Source: Mycobacterium sp. IS-1496
Lineage (GTDB): Bacteria > Actinomycetota > Actinomycetes > Mycobacteriales > Mycobacteriaceae
Direction of reading: 5' to 3'
Length of the DNA: 64,000 nt
NCBI RefSeq assembly: GCF_001499995.1
Contig: NZ_LQIU01000012.1
Location: 248,001-312,000 of the forward strand
Of the stretch, positions 37,574 to 48,820 are shown piece after piece (positions within the stretch are counted from its first letter, which is position 1; each line of letters opens with the position of its first letter). Below the pieces are notes generated by a model. It did no database searches, was not told the DNA's origin, and saw nothing but the letters and a program-made list of their open reading frames with translations. The translations under genes were made by a program, and so were the position numbers.

Positions 37574-38440
37574 TCACGAACCCTCGCCCGCGAGTGCGAA
37601 GCGGCCGTCGGCGGTCTGCTCGACCAGCCCGTCGATCAGCAGCGAATCCAGCGCGCGGTCGCGCTGCGCCGGATCGGTGAGCCACACGACGTCGAGTTCG
37701 GCGCGGGTGACCGGCGACGGACTGCCGCGCAGCACGTCGAGCAGGCGGCCCCGCACCTGGCGGTCGGTGCCGGCGTAGCGCTGCACCTTCCGTGCCGGTG
37801 TGGTCGCCGCCGGGAACCCGAGCGCGCGCCACGTGCAGGTTCCGAGCGGGCACAGTCCGCACCGCGGCGCGCGGGCCGTGCACACCGTCGCGCCGAGTTC
37901 CATGACCGCGACCGAGAACCGCGGCGCCGCAGCGCCTTCCGGGAGCAGGGCCGCGACGTCGTCCAGGTCACGGCGGCTCGCCGGGCTGTCGGCGCGGCCG
38001 TGCACCGCGCGGGCGACCACCCGGCGGACGTTGGTGTCGACCACCGGCACCCGCTGCCCGTAGGCGAAGCAGGCGACCGCTCTGGCGGTGTACGCGCCGA
38101 TGCCGGGAAGGGTCAACAACACCTCGACGTCCGAAGGCACCTCGTCACCGTGTTCGGCCGCGATCACCGTCGCGCACTCGTGCAGACGCTTCGCGCGGCG
38201 CGGATACCCGAGCTTGCCCCAGGCGCGCAGCACGTCGGCGACGCCGGCCGCCGCGGTGGCCGACGGGGTGGGCCAGCGCGCGATCCAACTCAGCCAGACC
38301 GGCTCCACGCGGGCCACCGGCGTCTGCTGCAACATGAACTCGCTGACCAGGATCTGCCATGGCGTCACGCCGGGCCGACGCCAGGGCAGATCCCGCTGTT
38401 CGCGGTCGTACCACGCCAGAAGGACGGCCGGATCGATCAT
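37574..38440 (-). CDS. mutY: A/G-specific adenine DNA glycosylase
   Basis: A 288-residue base-excision enzyme that removes A mispaired with 8-oxoG. Features are LPWRRPGVTPWQILVSEFMLQQT with the catalytic Glu, the helix-hairpin-helix LLTLPGIGAYTARAV followed by the catalytic Asp in VDTNVRRV, and the iron-sulfur cluster cysteines in CTARAPRCGLCPLGTC (C-X6-C-X2-C-X4-C as read). It corresponds to Rv3589. Its ATG is only 29 bp from the divergent canB ATG. Confidence 0.95.
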   Translation of the reverse strand: MIDPAVLLAWYDREQRDLPWRRPGVTPWQILVSEFMLQQTPVARVEPVWLSWIARWPTPSATAAAGVADVLRAWGKLGYPRRAKRLHECATVIAAEHGDEVPSDVEVLLTLPGIGAYTARAVACFAYGQRVPVVDTNVRRVVARAVHGRADSPASRRDLDDVAALLPEGAAAPRFSVAVMELGATVCTARAPRCGLCPLGTCTWRALGFPAATTPARKVQRYAGTDRQVRGRLLDVLRGSPSPVTRAELDVVWLTDPAQRDRALDSLLIDGLVEQTADGRFALAGEGS

Positions 38441-38469
38441 CGCTCAACCACTCAGGCACAATATGCGGC

Positions 38470-39090
38470 ATGCCGAATACCAGCCCGGTGACCGCGTGGA
38501 AGGCACTCAAGGAGGGTAACGAGCGCTTCGTCGCGGGTCGGCCCGAACATCCGAGCCAGAGCATCGACCACCGCGCCAGCCTTGCCGAGGGGCAGCGGCC
38601 CACCGCGGTGGTGTTCGGTTGCGGCGACAGCCGGGTGGCCGCCGAGATCATCTTCGACCAGGGTCTCGGCGACATGTTCGTCGTGCGCACGGCGGGCCAC
38701 GTCATCGACTCCGCGGTGCTCGGCTCGATCGAGTTCGCGGTGGCGGTGCTCGAGGTCCCGCTGGTCGTGGTGCTCGGCCACGACAGCTGCGGTGCGGTCA
38801 AGGCCACGCTGGCCGCGCTCGACGAGGGTGTGGTGCCCGGCGGGTACGTGCGTGACATCGTCGAGCGGGTCACCCCGTCGATCCTGCTGGGCCGCCGAGA
38901 CGGTCTGACCAGGGTCGACGAATTCGAGGAGCGCCACGTCAACGAGACCGCGGTGCAGTTGCGCGACAGGTCCACCGCGATCGCCTCGCGCATCGAAGCG
39001 GGCAAGGTCGCCATCGCCGGTGTGACCTACCACCTGGCCGACGGCCGCGCCCAGCTGCGCCATCACCTGGGCGACATCGGCGAGGCGTAG
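38470..39090 (+). CDS. canB: beta-carbonic anhydrase
   Basis: A 206-residue zinc enzyme interconverting CO2 and bicarbonate. The zinc ligands lie in VFGCGDSRV (Cys, with the Asp-Arg dyad) and LGHDSCGAVKA (His and Cys). The N-terminus AWKALKEGNERFVAGRPEHPSQS and the final ITYHL-like segment (GVTYHLADGRAQ) are characteristic. It corresponds to CanB (Rv3588c). It is divergent from mutY, with 29 bp shared for both promoters; an ACAATA/TATTGT element in the gap fits a mutY -10. Confidence 0.95.
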   Translation: MPNTSPVTAWKALKEGNERFVAGRPEHPSQSIDHRASLAEGQRPTAVVFGCGDSRVAAEIIFDQGLGDMFVVRTAGHVIDSAVLGSIEFAVAVLEVPLVVVLGHDSCGAVKATLAALDEGVVPGGYVRDIVERVTPSILLGRRDGLTRVDEFEERHVNETAVQLRDRSTAIASRIEAGKVAIAGVTYHLADGRAQLRHHLGDIGEA

Positions 39091-39168
39091 GAGCCGGTCC
39101 GCTCGTCGAGTGGGCGCTCATCGCGCGACACGCCGGGTCACCTCGGACGTTCCCGCCTGACCGGGCCT

Positions 39169-39174
39169 TACCGT
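39169..39174 (+). promoter_or_regulatory. -10 element TACCGT, leaderless start
   Basis: TACCGT, 6 nt, then GTG 39181. Confidence 0.5.
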
Positions 39175-39180
39175 TGGTGT

Positions 39181-39957
39181 GTGCTGGATCTGGAACCGCA
39201 AGGCCCGCTGCCGACGCAGATCTATTGGCGGCGCAGAGCGCTCGCGCTGGGCATCGCGGTGGTGGTCATCGGGATCGTCGCCGCAGTGGTCGTGATGGTG
39301 GTGTCGGGCGGTTCCGGCGCGGAGACGAAGAACGCCGACAAGCAGTCCGCCGCCCCCGCCGAGGCCGGGCCCACGCCGCTGCCGGGGGAGAACCCCGAGG
39401 TCAAGACGCCCATCGTGCCGCCGCCTCAGCAGGCGCCGCCGCCCCCCCCGCCGCCCACCGCGGCCGTCGCACCGCCGCCGGTGCTGCAGGAGGGCGACGA
39501 CTGCCCGGATTCCACGCTCGCCGTCAAGGGCATCACCAGCCAGCCCGAGTACGTCGTCGGCGATCAGCCGAAGTTCACGATGGTCGTCACCAACATCGGC
39601 CTGGTCGCCTGCAAGCGGGACGTGGGCGCGGCCGTGCTGGCGGCGTACGTGTACTCGCTCGACAACACCCGCCTGTGGTCGAACCTCGACTGCGCCCCGT
39701 CGAACGAGACGCTGGTCAAGACGTTCGCCCCGGGTGAGCAGGTCACCACCGAGGTCACGTGGACGGGGATGGGTTCGGCACCGCAGTGCCCGCTGCCCCG
39801 TCAGCCGATCGGCGCGGGCACCTACAACCTGATCGTGCAGCTGGGCAATCTCCGGTCGTCGCCGGTGCCGTTCATCCTGGCGCCCTCGACCCCGCCGGGT
39901 CAGGCGCCGGCGCCCGGTGCGCCCGGCGGCCAGCCTCCCGCTCCCGGCGCGGGCTGA
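39181..39957 (+). CDS. membrane-anchored secreted protein (Rv3587c-like)
   Basis: A 258-residue protein: a short cytoplasmic N-terminus, one membrane helix (ALALGIAVVVIGIVAAVVVMVV), a proline-rich spacer with seven consecutive prolines, an extracytoplasmic beta-rich domain (about residues 100-235, four Cys) and a Pro/Gly/Ala tail. The domain resembles immunoglobulin-like or DUF-type secreted modules of mycobacteria. The position between canB and disA matches Rv3587c. GTG 39181 is supported by a leaderless -10. No function is known. Confidence 0.85.
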   Translation: MLDLEPQGPLPTQIYWRRRALALGIAVVVIGIVAAVVVMVVSGGSGAETKNADKQSAAPAEAGPTPLPGENPEVKTPIVPPPQQAPPPPPPPTAAVAPPPVLQEGDDCPDSTLAVKGITSQPEYVVGDQPKFTMVVTNIGLVACKRDVGAAVLAAYVYSLDNTRLWSNLDCAPSNETLVKTFAPGEQVTTEVTWTGMGSAPQCPLPRQPIGAGTYNLIVQLGNLRSSPVPFILAPSTPPGQAPAPGAPGGQPPAPGAG

Positions 39958-39961
39958 GCCG

Positions 39962-41077
39962 TCAGGCCAGCCGGTCGGCGATCGTCGATTCGGCCAGCAG
40001 CGACAGACCCTCCCTGATGTGGCGCGCCCACATCGAACCGATGCCGTCCACCGACTGCAGATCGTCGGCGCTAGCGGCGAGCAGACCCTGCAGTGAGCCG
40101 AACGAACGCACCAGCAGATCGACGTGGGCGAACTGCAGGCGGGGGATGCCGGCCATCGCGCGGTAGCCGCGGGAGCTCATCGCCGAATCCTGCGCCTCCA
40201 GCGTGGACGGGTACCCGAAAACCCTTGCCAGCGTGGTGAAATCGAGCAGTTCGTTGTCCGACAGCGAATCCAGTTCGTCGAGTGTCGCGCTGACCTGTGC
40301 GGGGGTCGGCGGGTCGGGGTTGGCGTGGTAGTCGCGCACGATCAGCTCGCGGGCGGTGTCGTTGTCGCCCACGAGTTCCTCGAGCTGCAGTTTGAGCTGA
40401 CGGCCGTCGGTGCCGAGTTCCACCACGTCGGCGTCGATCTCCAGGCTGATGCGCCGCACCATCTCCAGCCGCTGCACGACGGTCATCACGTCGCGCAGCG
40501 TCACGAAGTCCTCGATCTCCGCGGTCGACAGCTGGCGGCTCACCTCGTCGAGGCGCGACTTGTAGCGCTCGAGGGTGGCGATGGTCTGGTTGGCCCGCGA
40601 CAGGATCGTCGGGGTGTCGGGCACCACGTGCCGCTCACCGGCCACGTACACGGTCACGATGCTCATCGAGTGGCTGACCGAGATCACCGGATACCCGGTC
40701 TGGATCGCGGTGCGCTCGGCGGAGCGGTGGCGTGTGCCGGACTCGTCCGTCGGGATGGACGGGTCGGGCACCAGCTGGACGTTGGCCCGCAGGATCCTCG
40801 TGCCGTCGCTGGAGAGCACCACGGCGCCGTCCATCTTCGACAGCTCGCGCAACCGGGTGGGGGCGTAGCGCACGTCGAGTTCGAAACCGCCGTCGCAGAT
40901 CGCCTCGACGCTGTCGTCGTAGCCCAGCACGATCAGCGCTCCGGTGCGGCCGCGCAGAATGCGCTCCAGACCGTCGCGCAGCGGCGTGCCCGGTGCCAGC
41001 CGGCCGAGCGTCTCCCGCAGCGTCGGACGAGCCAGCTGGACGACGTTGCCGCTCGTCCTGGCGGTCTTCACGGCCAT
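39962..41077 (-). CDS. disA: diadenylate cyclase DisA
   Basis: A 371-residue c-di-AMP synthase that also scans DNA. The DAC domain (about residues 15-150) has the catalytic KMDGAVVL and RHRSAERTA motifs. A helical linker and a C-terminal HhH DNA-binding domain follow ([24 protein letters not shown]). Two adjacent ATG codons occur at 41080 and 41077; the second has AGGAGG at workable distance and is used here. Third gene of the lpqE-radA-disA run, so DNA repair and c-di-AMP signalling are linked. Confidence 0.95.
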   Translation of the reverse strand: MAVKTARTSGNVVQLARPTLRETLGRLAPGTPLRDGLERILRGRTGALIVLGYDDSVEAICDGGFELDVRYAPTRLRELSKMDGAVVLSSDGTRILRANVQLVPDPSIPTDESGTRHRSAERTAIQTGYPVISVSHSMSIVTVYVAGERHVVPDTPTILSRANQTIATLERYKSRLDEVSRQLSTAEIEDFVTLRDVMTVVQRLEMVRRISLEIDADVVELGTDGRQLKLQLEELVGDNDTARELIVRDYHANPDPPTPAQVSATLDELDSLSDNELLDFTTLARVFGYPSTLEAQDSAMSSRGYRAMAGIPRLQFAHVDLLVRSFGSLQGLLAASADDLQSVDGIGSMWARHIREGLSLLAESTIADRLA

Positions 41078-41120
41078 CATGCCTCCTGGGCGCGCTGCCG
41101 CCTGCTCTTCGCGCAAGCGC

Positions 41121-42521
41121 TCATCGGCCGCCATTGTCCGCGATGCGGTCCAGCACCCGCAACGCCGCCGCGATGTTCTCGGCGGGCAGCAGCCGCAGCT
41201 TGGGCGGCACCCCCGTCGTGCCGGGCGGGACGACGGCGGTGGTGAAGCCCAGCCGGGCGGCTTCGGCGAGGCGGCGGTCCATGCCCGTCACCCTGCGCAG
41301 ATCGCCTGCCAGACCGAGTTCGCCGATCACCACCGAATTGGCCGGCATCGGCCGTTCCTTGCGGGCCGAGGCCATCGCGAGGGCGACCGCGAGATCCGAC
41401 GACGGGTCGGTCAACCGCATGCCGCCGACCGTCGACAGGTAGATGTCGCACGGACCGACCTGAAGCCGGGCGTGCTTGTCGAGGACGGCGGCGATCATCG
41501 CGGCGCGGGCCGAGTCGATACCGCTGACGGCGCGGCGGGGGTGCGGGCCGGTGGGCGGACCGACCAGTGCCTGCACCTCGCCGATCAGCGGCCGCTTACC
41601 GTCGAGCGTCACGGTCACCGCGGTACCCGCCACCGGGGTGTCCCGCTGGTCGCGGAACAGCCCGGACGGATCGGCCACGCACTCGATGCCGTTGTCGTGC
41701 AGCTGGAAACAGCCGACCTCGTCCGCGGCGCCGAACCGGTTCTTCACCCCGCGCACCATCCGCAGCGTCGAATTGCGGTCGCCTTCGAAGTGCAGCACCA
41801 CGTCGACGAGGTGTTCCAGCGACCGCGGCCCGGCGATCGCGCCGTCCTTGGTGACGTGGCCGACGAGCACCATGGCGATGCCACCGGGGCCGCCGGGGCC
41901 CGCGGCGCCCTTGGCGTACTGGGTGAGCGCGGTGGTGACGGCCCGTACCTGGGTGACGCCGCCGGTGACGCCGTCGTTGTCGCTGGTGGACATGGTCTGC
42001 ACCGAGTCGACGACGACGAGGCTCGGCTGCACGGCGTCGATGTGGCCGAGTGCGGTGGGCAGATCCGATTCGGCGGCCAGGTACAGCTCGTCGTGGGCGC
42101 AGCCGGTGCGCTCGGCCCGCAACCGCACCTGCCCGGCGGACTCCTCACCGGTCAGGTACAGCGCCCGCCGCCCGGAGACGGCCCAGCGGTGTGCGACCTC
42201 GAGGAGCAGGGTCGACTTGCCGACGCCCGGATCGCCGGCGAGCAGGGTCACCGAACCGGGTACCAGCCCGCCGCCGAGGACGCGGTCGAGTTCGCTGATC
42301 CCCGTCTCGTCGTGTCGGGTCCGGCCCGGGTCGATGCTGCTGATCGGCACGGCGGGGGAGGTGGGAGCCACGGCGCGGCGGGCGGGTGCGCCCGCGACGG
42401 CGGCCAGGACCGCGACCTCCTCGACGGTTCCCCACGTGCCGCAGTCCGGGCAGCGGCCGACCCATTTGGCGGTGAGATGCCGGCACTCAGAACAGCGGTA
42501 TTGCGAACGTGCCTTGGCCAC
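41121..42521 (-). CDS. radA: DNA repair protein RadA
   Basis: A 466-residue RecA-like branch-migration factor. An N-terminal zinc finger has [21 protein letters not shown], the Walker A is [17 protein letters not shown], the RadA-specific KNRFG appears in [14 protein letters not shown], and the C-terminal Lon-protease-like domain has [17 protein letters not shown] endings. GTG 42521 is the start. It is 43 bp upstream of disA on the same strand; RadA modulates DisA in other bacteria. Confidence 0.96.
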   Translation of the reverse strand: MAKARSQYRCSECRHLTAKWVGRCPDCGTWGTVEEVAVLAAVAGAPARRAVAPTSPAVPISSIDPGRTRHDETGISELDRVLGGGLVPGSVTLLAGDPGVGKSTLLLEVAHRWAVSGRRALYLTGEESAGQVRLRAERTGCAHDELYLAAESDLPTALGHIDAVQPSLVVVDSVQTMSTSDNDGVTGGVTQVRAVTTALTQYAKGAAGPGGPGGIAMVLVGHVTKDGAIAGPRSLEHLVDVVLHFEGDRNSTLRMVRGVKNRFGAADEVGCFQLHDNGIECVADPSGLFRDQRDTPVAGTAVTVTLDGKRPLIGEVQALVGPPTGPHPRRAVSGIDSARAAMIAAVLDKHARLQVGPCDIYLSTVGGMRLTDPSSDLAVALAMASARKERPMPANSVVIGELGLAGDLRRVTGMDRRLAEAARLGFTTAVVPPGTTGVPPKLRLLPAENIAAALRVLDRIADNGGR

Positions 42522-42597
42522 ACCGACGACGGTATCGGTCGGGCCCGACAGATCGAGCCCGGTGCCGGCCTGCGGCTGACGCGTGTCGCGCTGCGGG

Positions 42598-43173
42598 TCA
42601 GTGTCCGCCGGAGTGGTCGGAGCCGCCGCCGCTGTCGTCGCGTCGCGGTGCCTCGCCGGCGGAGATCGGGACCTGGACGGTGACCTCGCCGCTGCGCTGG
42701 AACGTGAACGTGAACGGGTAGGTCAACCCGTTGGTGATCGGCTTGGTCAGCTTGACGTCGGCGGTCAGCGGTTCGGCCGGCTCGACGCTCTCCAGCGCGG
42801 CGGTCTGCCCGTCGGGCTCGCCGGCGACCAGCACGCCGCTCGGCGCGATCGACGCGTTACCGCGCACCGGCACCGAGCCGATGTCGGAGCGGATCGACAC
42901 CAGCTTGTCGGGCTGGTCGGGTGAGTCGTTGGTGGCGACGAAGAGCAGTTCGACCTCGCTGCCCGGACGGACGTAGTCCGAGGTCTGCGGCGCGCGCAGG
43001 TGGACGTTGCGCAGCGAGATGTCCCCGGTCCCCGCGTTGACGCCGTTGACGGCGGGCGCCTGGGTCGCGGTCTGGGAGATCTGGCCGGCACCGCAGGCCG
43101 TGAGGCCGAGTGCCAGCCCGCAGGCGGCCAGCCCGGCGGTGACGGCAGAAGCGCGCGGATGGATGCGGTTCAC
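42598..43173 (-). CDS. lpqE: lipoprotein LpqE
   Basis: A 191-residue lipoprotein with signal peptide and lipobox LTAC (C27). The mature part is a beta-sandwich ([40 protein letters not shown]) similar to the PCuAC/DUF461 copper-chaperone fold, but the canonical HxnMx21HxM set is not visible. The C-terminal tail is Gly/Ser/His-rich ([13 protein letters not shown]). AGGAGG precedes ATG 43173. It corresponds to Rv3584 and heads the radA-disA strand. Confidence 0.88.
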   Translation of the reverse strand: MNRIHPRASAVTAGLAACGLALGLTACGAGQISQTATQAPAVNGVNAGTGDISLRNVHLRAPQTSDYVRPGSEVELLFVATNDSPDQPDKLVSIRSDIGSVPVRGNASIAPSGVLVAGEPDGQTAALESVEPAEPLTADVKLTKPITNGLTYPFTFTFQRSGEVTVQVPISAGEAPRRDDSGGGSDHSGGH

Positions 43174-43413
43174 TCAAGCCTCCTGAAGAGGGTCGCCCAG
43201 CTGTCGTTCACAGTTCGACTATGCAGAGTAGTAGGTGAGGGTCGGCGGTGACCACGGCGGGCTGTGCGGCGGGAGCCGGCGCACACTCCAACGGTGTTGC
43301 GCGGCACGTACACCGGCGCCCGACCCGGGGTGGTAACGACGTTCTCGATTGCTGGCGCGTTGCACGAAAACCACACCCTGTCAAGTCCTGATCTTCACCG
43401 GTTGTGCCCCTGA

Positions 43414-43971
<558 letters not shown>

Positions 43972-43977
43972 CGCGCG

Positions 43978-44643
43978 ATGACCACAGTGGCCGTCGTTCC
44001 GGCCGCGGGATCCGGACAACGGCTCGCGGCCGGGGCGCCCAAAGCGTTCGTGAATCTCGCCGGGCGGCCGATGCTCGAACGCGCCATCACCGGGCTGCGG
44101 GATTCCGGTGTCGTCGACAGCATCGTGGTCGCCGTCCCGCCGAGCCGCACCGACGAAGCGAAACTCGTCTTCGGCGGTGAGGCCGTCATCGTGGCGGGCG
44201 GTGCCGACCGCACCGAATCGGTGAGCATCGCGCTCGCCGCCGTCGGCGATGCAGACTACGTGCTCGTCCACGACGCCGCGCGCGCTCTCACACCACCGTC
44301 TCTGGTGGTCCGTGTCGTCCGTGCGCTCGAATCGGGGCACAGTGCGGTGGTACCGGCACTCCCGGTGGCCGACACCATCAAGGCCGTGGACGCCAACGGC
44401 GCGGTGCTCGGCACACCCGAGCGGGCGGGGTTGCGTGCGGTTCAGACCCCGCAGGGTTTCCGCATCGATGTGTTGCGCCGCGCGTATGCGCGGGCGGGTG
44501 ACGGCGGTTTCACCGACGACGCGTCGATGGTCGAGCAGGCCGGTGTGCAGGTCCAGGTCGTCGACGGTGACCCCCTGGCGTTCAAGATCACCACACCGCT
44601 CGATCTCGTCCTGGCCGAGGCGATCCTGGCGGGCCGGCAGTGA
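43978..44643 (+). CDS. ispD: 2-C-methyl-D-erythritol 4-phosphate cytidylyltransferase
   Basis: A 221-residue MEP-pathway enzyme making CDP-ME. Motifs are [21 protein letters not shown] (nucleotide-binding), [27 protein letters not shown], and [15 protein letters not shown]. It is co-transcribed with ispF, which overlaps it by 4 bp. Adjacent ispD and ispF match M. tuberculosis Rv3582c-Rv3581c. Confidence 0.97.
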   Translation: MTTVAVVPAAGSGQRLAAGAPKAFVNLAGRPMLERAITGLRDSGVVDSIVVAVPPSRTDEAKLVFGGEAVIVAGGADRTESVSIALAAVGDADYVLVHDAARALTPPSLVVRVVRALESGHSAVVPALPVADTIKAVDANGAVLGTPERAGLRAVQTPQGFRIDVLRRAYARAGDGGFTDDASMVEQAGVQVQVVDGDPLAFKITTPLDLVLAEAILAGRQ

Positions 44644-45116
44644 GCCTGCCGCGCGTTGGCGTGGGCACCGATGTGCACCCGATCGAGGTCGGACGGCCCT
44701 GCTGGCTGTTGGGCCTGCGGTTCGACGGCGCCGACGGGTGCGCGGGGCATTCCGACGGTGACGTCGCCGCCCACGCGCTCTGCGATGCGCTGCTGTCCGC
44801 GGCCGGGCTCGGCGATCTCGGCGAGGTCTTCGGCACCGGGCGGCCCGAGTGGGAGGGCGTCAGCGGCGCCGACATGCTGCGCCACGTCCGGGAACTGTTG
44901 CGGGAAGCCGGTGTGCGGGTGGGCAATGCGGCCGTCCAGGTGATCGGGAACCGGCCGAAGGTCGGACCCCGGCGGGCCGAAGCGCAGGACGTGTTGTCCG
45001 GGCTGATCGGCGCCTCGGTGTCGGTTTCGGCGACGACGACCGACGGGCTGGGGTTGACGGGCCGGGGTGAGGGTTTGGCCGCGATCGCCACCGCTCTCGT
45101 GGTCGATGAGGGATAA
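44640..45116 (+). CDS. ispF: 2-C-methyl-D-erythritol 2,4-cyclodiphosphate synthase
   Basis: A 158-residue trimeric zinc enzyme of the MEP isoprenoid pathway. The metal ligands are Asp and His in VGTDVHPIE and His in [18 protein letters not shown]. The C-terminal [23 protein letters not shown] is diagnostic. GTG 44640 overlaps ispD by 4 bp. Confidence 0.97.
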   Translation: MSLPRVGVGTDVHPIEVGRPCWLLGLRFDGADGCAGHSDGDVAAHALCDALLSAAGLGDLGEVFGTGRPEWEGVSGADMLRHVRELLREAGVRVGNAAVQVIGNRPKVGPRRAEAQDVLSGLIGASVSVSATTTDGLGLTGRGEGLAAIATALVVDEG

Positions 45117-45131
45117 CGGCATATCGGCCGG

Positions 45132-45137
45132 TAAGCT
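45132..45137 (+). promoter_or_regulatory. -10 element TAAGCT, leaderless cysS
   Basis: TAAGCT, 8 nt, then GTG 45146. The local sequence TAAGCTGGCAC is identical to that before lysS. Confidence 0.6.
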
Positions 45138-45145
45138 GGCACGTC

Positions 45146-46591
45146 GTGACCGATCGCGCTGAAGCCGGCCGGTCGGCGACATCGCCGACGGGCCTGCGTC
45201 TCTACGACACCATGGCGGGTGCCGTGCGCGATTTCGTGCCGCTGCGCCCCGGGCATGTGTCCATCTACCTGTGCGGGGCCACCGTGCAGGGCCTCCCGCA
45301 CATCGGGCACGTCCGCAGCGGTGTCGCGTTCGACGTCCTGCGGCGCTGGCTGACCGCCAAGGGTTTCGACGTCGCTTTCATCCGCAACGTCACCGACATC
45401 GACGACAAGATCCTCAACAAGGCCGCCGACGCCGGACGCCCGTGGTGGGAGTGGGCCGCCACCTACGAGCGCGCGTTCACCGCCGCCTACGACGCACTCG
45501 GCGTCCTGCCGCCGTCGGCCGAGCCGCGCGCGACCGGGCACATCACCGAGATGGTCGAGTTGATCGAGCGGCTGATCGAGCGCGGACACGCCTACACCGG
45601 CGACGGGGACGTCTACTTCGACGTGTCGACGCTGCCCGACTACGGCAAGCTCTCCGGGCACCGCATCGACGACGTGCACCAGGGTGAGGGCGTCGCGACC
45701 GGGAAGCGCGACCAGCGCGACTTCACGCTGTGGAAGGGCGCCAAACCGGGTGAGCCCTCGTGGCCCACCCCGTGGGGCCGGGGCCGGCCGGGCTGGCACA
45801 CCGAATGCGTCGCGATGTGCGAGGCGTATCTCGGCGCGGAGTTCGACATCCACGCCGGCGGAATGGATCTGGTGTTCCCGCACCACGAGAACGAGATCGC
45901 CCAGGCCGAAGCCGCGGGTGACGGCTTCGCCGCTTTCTGGCTGCACAACGGCTGGGTCACCATGGGCGGCGAGAAGATGAGCAAGTCGCTCGGCAACGTG
46001 CTCTCGATTCCGGCTGTGCTGCAACGTGTTCGGGCCGCGGAACTGCGCTACTACCTTGGCAGCGCGCACTACCGGTCGATGCTCGAGTTCTCCGAGACCG
46101 CACTGCAGGATGCGGTGAAGGCCTACGCCGGGGTCGAGGACTTCCTGCACCGCGTACGCACCCGGGTGGGCACCGTGGTGCCCGGTGAGTGGACGCCGAA
46201 GTTCGCCGCCGCATTGGACGACGACCTGTCGGTGCCGATCGCGCTCGCCGAGGTGCACGCCGCGCGCGCCGTGGGCAACCGGGCGCTGGACTCCGGCGAC
46301 CACGAGACGGCGATGACGCAGGCCCGCTCGATCCGCGCCATGATGGGCATCCTCGGTTGCGACCCGCTTGACGAACGGTGGGAGTCGCGCGACGAGACGT
46401 CGGCGGCGCTGGCGGCGATCGACGTGTTGGTCCGGTGGGCGCTCGACAGCCGGGCCGAGGCCCGCAACCGCAAGGACTGGGCGACGGCCGATCAGATCCG
46501 CGACCGGCTCAAGGAGGCCGGCATCGAGGTCACCGACACCGCCGACGGTCCGCAATGGTCGCTGCTCGACGGCGACAGCAAGGATGCCTGA
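45146..46591 (+). CDS. cysS: cysteinyl-tRNA synthetase
   Basis: A 481-residue class I synthetase. Zinc-binding Cys lies in YLCGATVQG, the HIGH motif is [10 protein letters not shown], further zinc ligands are in WHTECVAMC and HHENE, and KMSKS is in [11 protein letters not shown]. The C-terminal DALR/anticodon part ends [19 protein letters not shown] 45146 is supported by the leaderless -10. It corresponds to CysS1 (Rv3580c), not the mycothiol ligase MshC. Confidence 0.97.
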   Translation: MTDRAEAGRSATSPTGLRLYDTMAGAVRDFVPLRPGHVSIYLCGATVQGLPHIGHVRSGVAFDVLRRWLTAKGFDVAFIRNVTDIDDKILNKAADAGRPWWEWAATYERAFTAAYDALGVLPPSAEPRATGHITEMVELIERLIERGHAYTGDGDVYFDVSTLPDYGKLSGHRIDDVHQGEGVATGKRDQRDFTLWKGAKPGEPSWPTPWGRGRPGWHTECVAMCEAYLGAEFDIHAGGMDLVFPHHENEIAQAEAAGDGFAAFWLHNGWVTMGGEKMSKSLGNVLSIPAVLQRVRAAELRYYLGSAHYRSMLEFSETALQDAVKAYAGVEDFLHRVRTRVGTVVPGEWTPKFAAALDDDLSVPIALAEVHAARAVGNRALDSGDHETAMTQARSIRAMMGILGCDPLDERWESRDETSAALAAIDVLVRWALDSRAEARNRKDWATADQIRDRLKEAGIEVTDTADGPQWSLLDGDSKDA

Positions 46592-46593
46592 CG

Positions 46594-47538
46594 ATGGCGG
46601 GTAACTCGAGACGCCGTGGCGCCGTGCGCAAAGCGGGCACCAAGAAGGGCCCGACCGTCGGTTCCGGCGGGGTGCGGCGACGCGGGCTCGAAGGCCGCGG
46701 CGCGACACCGCCCGCCCACGAGCGGCCGCACCATCCGGCGGCCAAACGGGCCGCCAGGGCGCAGAAGCAACAGCAGCGACGTCCGGCGCGCAAGACCGAC
46801 GAGACCGAACTGGTGCTGGGCCGCAACCCGGTGGTGGAGTGCCTGCGCGCGGAGGTGCCGGCCAGCGCCCTGTACGTGGCGTTGGGCACCGAGGCCGACG
46901 AGCGGGTCACCGAGGCCGTGCAGATCGCCGCCGACACAGGGATCCCCATCCTCGAGGTGCCGCGTCCGGACCTCGACCGCATGAGCAACAACGCCCTGCA
47001 CCAGGGGCTGGCGCTGCAGGTGCCGCCGTACGACTATGCCCATCCCGACGATCTGCTCGCGACGGCGAAGGCCGACGGCGCACCCGCGCTGCTGGTCGCG
47101 CTGGATAACATCTCCGATCCCCGCAATCTCGGCGCGATCGTGCGGTCGGCGGCCGCGTTCGGCGGGCACGGGGTGCTGATCCCGCAGCGCCGCTCCGCAT
47201 CGGTGACGGCGGTCGCGTGGCGCACGAGTGCCGGTGCGGCGGCGCGGCTTCCGGTCGCCCGGGCCACCAACCTCAACCGCACGCTGAAGAGTTTCGCCGA
47301 CGGGGGCCTGCAGGTGATCGGCCTGGACGCCGACGGTGACACCACGCTCGACGAGCTCGACGCCACCGGTCCGGTGGTGGTGGTCGTCGGGTCGGAGGGC
47401 AAGGGGCTCTCGCGGCTGGTCCGCGAACACTGCGACGCGGTGGTGTCGATCCCGATGGCCGGGCCGACCGAATCGCTGAACGCCTCGGTGGCCGCCGGGG
47501 TGGTGCTCGCGGAGATCGCCCGCCAGCGCCGCGGCTGA
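46594..47538 (+). CDS. SpoU-family (TrmH/RlmB-like) RNA 2'-O-methyltransferase
   Basis: A 314-residue SPOUT methyltransferase with a basic, disordered N-terminal extension of about 65 residues ([19 protein letters not shown] onward), a substrate-binding domain ([20 protein letters not shown]) and a knotted catalytic domain. The SPOUT motifs are [36 protein letters not shown] and [20 protein letters not shown]. It likely methylates 23S rRNA like RlmB. ATG 46594 is 2 nt after the cysS stop. Corresponds to Rv3579c. Confidence 0.92.
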   Translation: MAGNSRRRGAVRKAGTKKGPTVGSGGVRRRGLEGRGATPPAHERPHHPAAKRAARAQKQQQRRPARKTDETELVLGRNPVVECLRAEVPASALYVALGTEADERVTEAVQIAADTGIPILEVPRPDLDRMSNNALHQGLALQVPPYDYAHPDDLLATAKADGAPALLVALDNISDPRNLGAIVRSAAAFGGHGVLIPQRRSASVTAVAWRTSAGAAARLPVARATNLNRTLKSFADGGLQVIGLDADGDTTLDELDATGPVVVVVGSEGKGLSRLVREHCDAVVSIPMAGPTESLNASVAAGVVLAEIARQRRG

Positions 47539-47568
47539 CGCAGAGCTCGAAACGTTCGCGGGGGGCGC

Positions 47569-48807
47569 TTACACCCCGAAGAGCCGCAGCCCGACCCAGA
47601 GTCCCGACACCGCGAGCACCAGCGTCAGCGGTACCGTGCACAGCCCGACCACACTGAAGCGGATCACGCCGGTGGGCACGTCGGACCGATGGGTGACGTT
47701 GCGCCACAACAGGTTCGCCAAAGAGCCCACATAGGTGAGGTTGGGTCCCAAGTTGACGCCGATCAGCACCGCCAGCACCGCCGCAGGCCCGGCCACCGCG
47801 ACCAGCGGCAGCAGCACGAGCACCGCGGGCAGGTTGTTGACCAGGTTCGACAGCACCGCCGCCACGGCCGCGACACCCAGCAAAGCGGCGAAGCTGTCGC
47901 CGTCGGGGATCATCGATCCCAGCGCCTCGTCCAGACCGTTGCGCGTCACCGCCTCGACCACCACGCCCAGGCACAGCACGAACGTCAGGAACGGCACGTT
48001 GGCCGACCGCAGAATGCCCGTCACCGTGCTGCGGCGCTGTACCAGCCCGCGGACACCGAGCACCACGGCGCCGGCGAGAGCGGCCCAGGCCGGCGATACG
48101 TCGAACAGACTCGTCACCGCGAAACCGGCCAGCGTCAGGGCGAGCACGACGAGGACGAACACCGGCATCTCCGGAGCGGGCAGCGGTTCGTCGCGCCGCG
48201 GCGCCACGGCGAGTTCGCGCGCGAAAACCGCCCGCAGAGCGACGTATTCGACGAGCACCGCGGCCAGCCACGGAAGCGTCATCAGAGCGGCAAAATGCAT
48301 GAACGACAGCCCGGCGGCGGTGAACGCCAGCAGATTGGTCAGGTTCGACACGGGCAGCAGCAGCGACGCGCTGTTGGCCAGGTGTGCGGTGGCGTAGGCG
48401 TGCGGGGCCGCCGGGACGGACAGTGTGCGGCAGGTCGCCAGCACGACGGGGGTGAGCAGGACGACGGTCGCGTCGAGGCTGAGGATCGCGGTGGTGCCGG
48501 TGGCGATGACGAACACCACGCCGAGCAGTCGGCGGGGATCGCCCGCACCAGAGCGGGCCATCCACACCCCGGCCGCGTGGAACAGCCCGGCGTCGTCGCA
48601 CAGCTGCGCCAGCACCAGCACCGCCGCGAGGAACCCGACGACCGGTGCCAGCCGGGCGATCTCGGCCACGGCGTCGTCGACGGAGACCGTGCCCGTGGCG
48701 ATCAGCAGGCCGGCGGCCGGAACGGCTGCGACGGCCTCGGGCCAGCCACGTGGGCGTACGAGCGCAAATGTGAGCACGACGGCAAGCAGCACCAACGCGA
48801 GGACCAA
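47569..48807 (-). CDS. ArsB/SLC13-type anion permease
   Basis: A 412-residue protein with about ten to eleven membrane helices, of the ArsB/CitM/NhaD ion-transporter superfamily. Recognisable segments are PVVGFLAAVLVLAQLCDDAGLF near the N-terminus, TTAILSLDATVVLLTPVVLA, and NLVNNLPAVLVLLPLV plus GVNLGPNLTYVGSLANLLW in the C-half. It corresponds to Rv3578 (ArsB2). The likely start is TTG 48807, which has GGGAG 7 nt upstream. No arsenic-resistance genes are adjacent, so arsenite may not be the substrate. Confidence 0.87.
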   Translation of the reverse strand: MVLALVLLAVVLTFALVRPRGWPEAVAAVPAAGLLIATGTVSVDDAVAEIARLAPVVGFLAAVLVLAQLCDDAGLFHAAGVWMARSGAGDPRRLLGVVFVIATGTTAILSLDATVVLLTPVVLATCRTLSVPAAPHAYATAHLANSASLLLPVSNLTNLLAFTAAGLSFMHFAALMTLPWLAAVLVEYVALRAVFARELAVAPRRDEPLPAPEMPVFVLVVLALTLAGFAVTSLFDVSPAWAALAGAVVLGVRGLVQRRSTVTGILRSANVPFLTFVLCLGVVVEAVTRNGLDEALGSMIPDGDSFAALLGVAAVAAVLSNLVNNLPAVLVLLPLVAVAGPAAVLAVLIGVNLGPNLTYVGSLANLLWRNVTHRSDVPTGVIRFSVVGLCTVPLTLVLAVSGLWVGLRLFGV

Positions 48808-48820
48808 CGCGGAACTCCCG

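Noticed and set aside
44588..46708. 706-codon open frame antisense to ispF and cysS
   Set aside because: Covers two well-defined genes on the opposite strand and has arginine-rich shadow composition.
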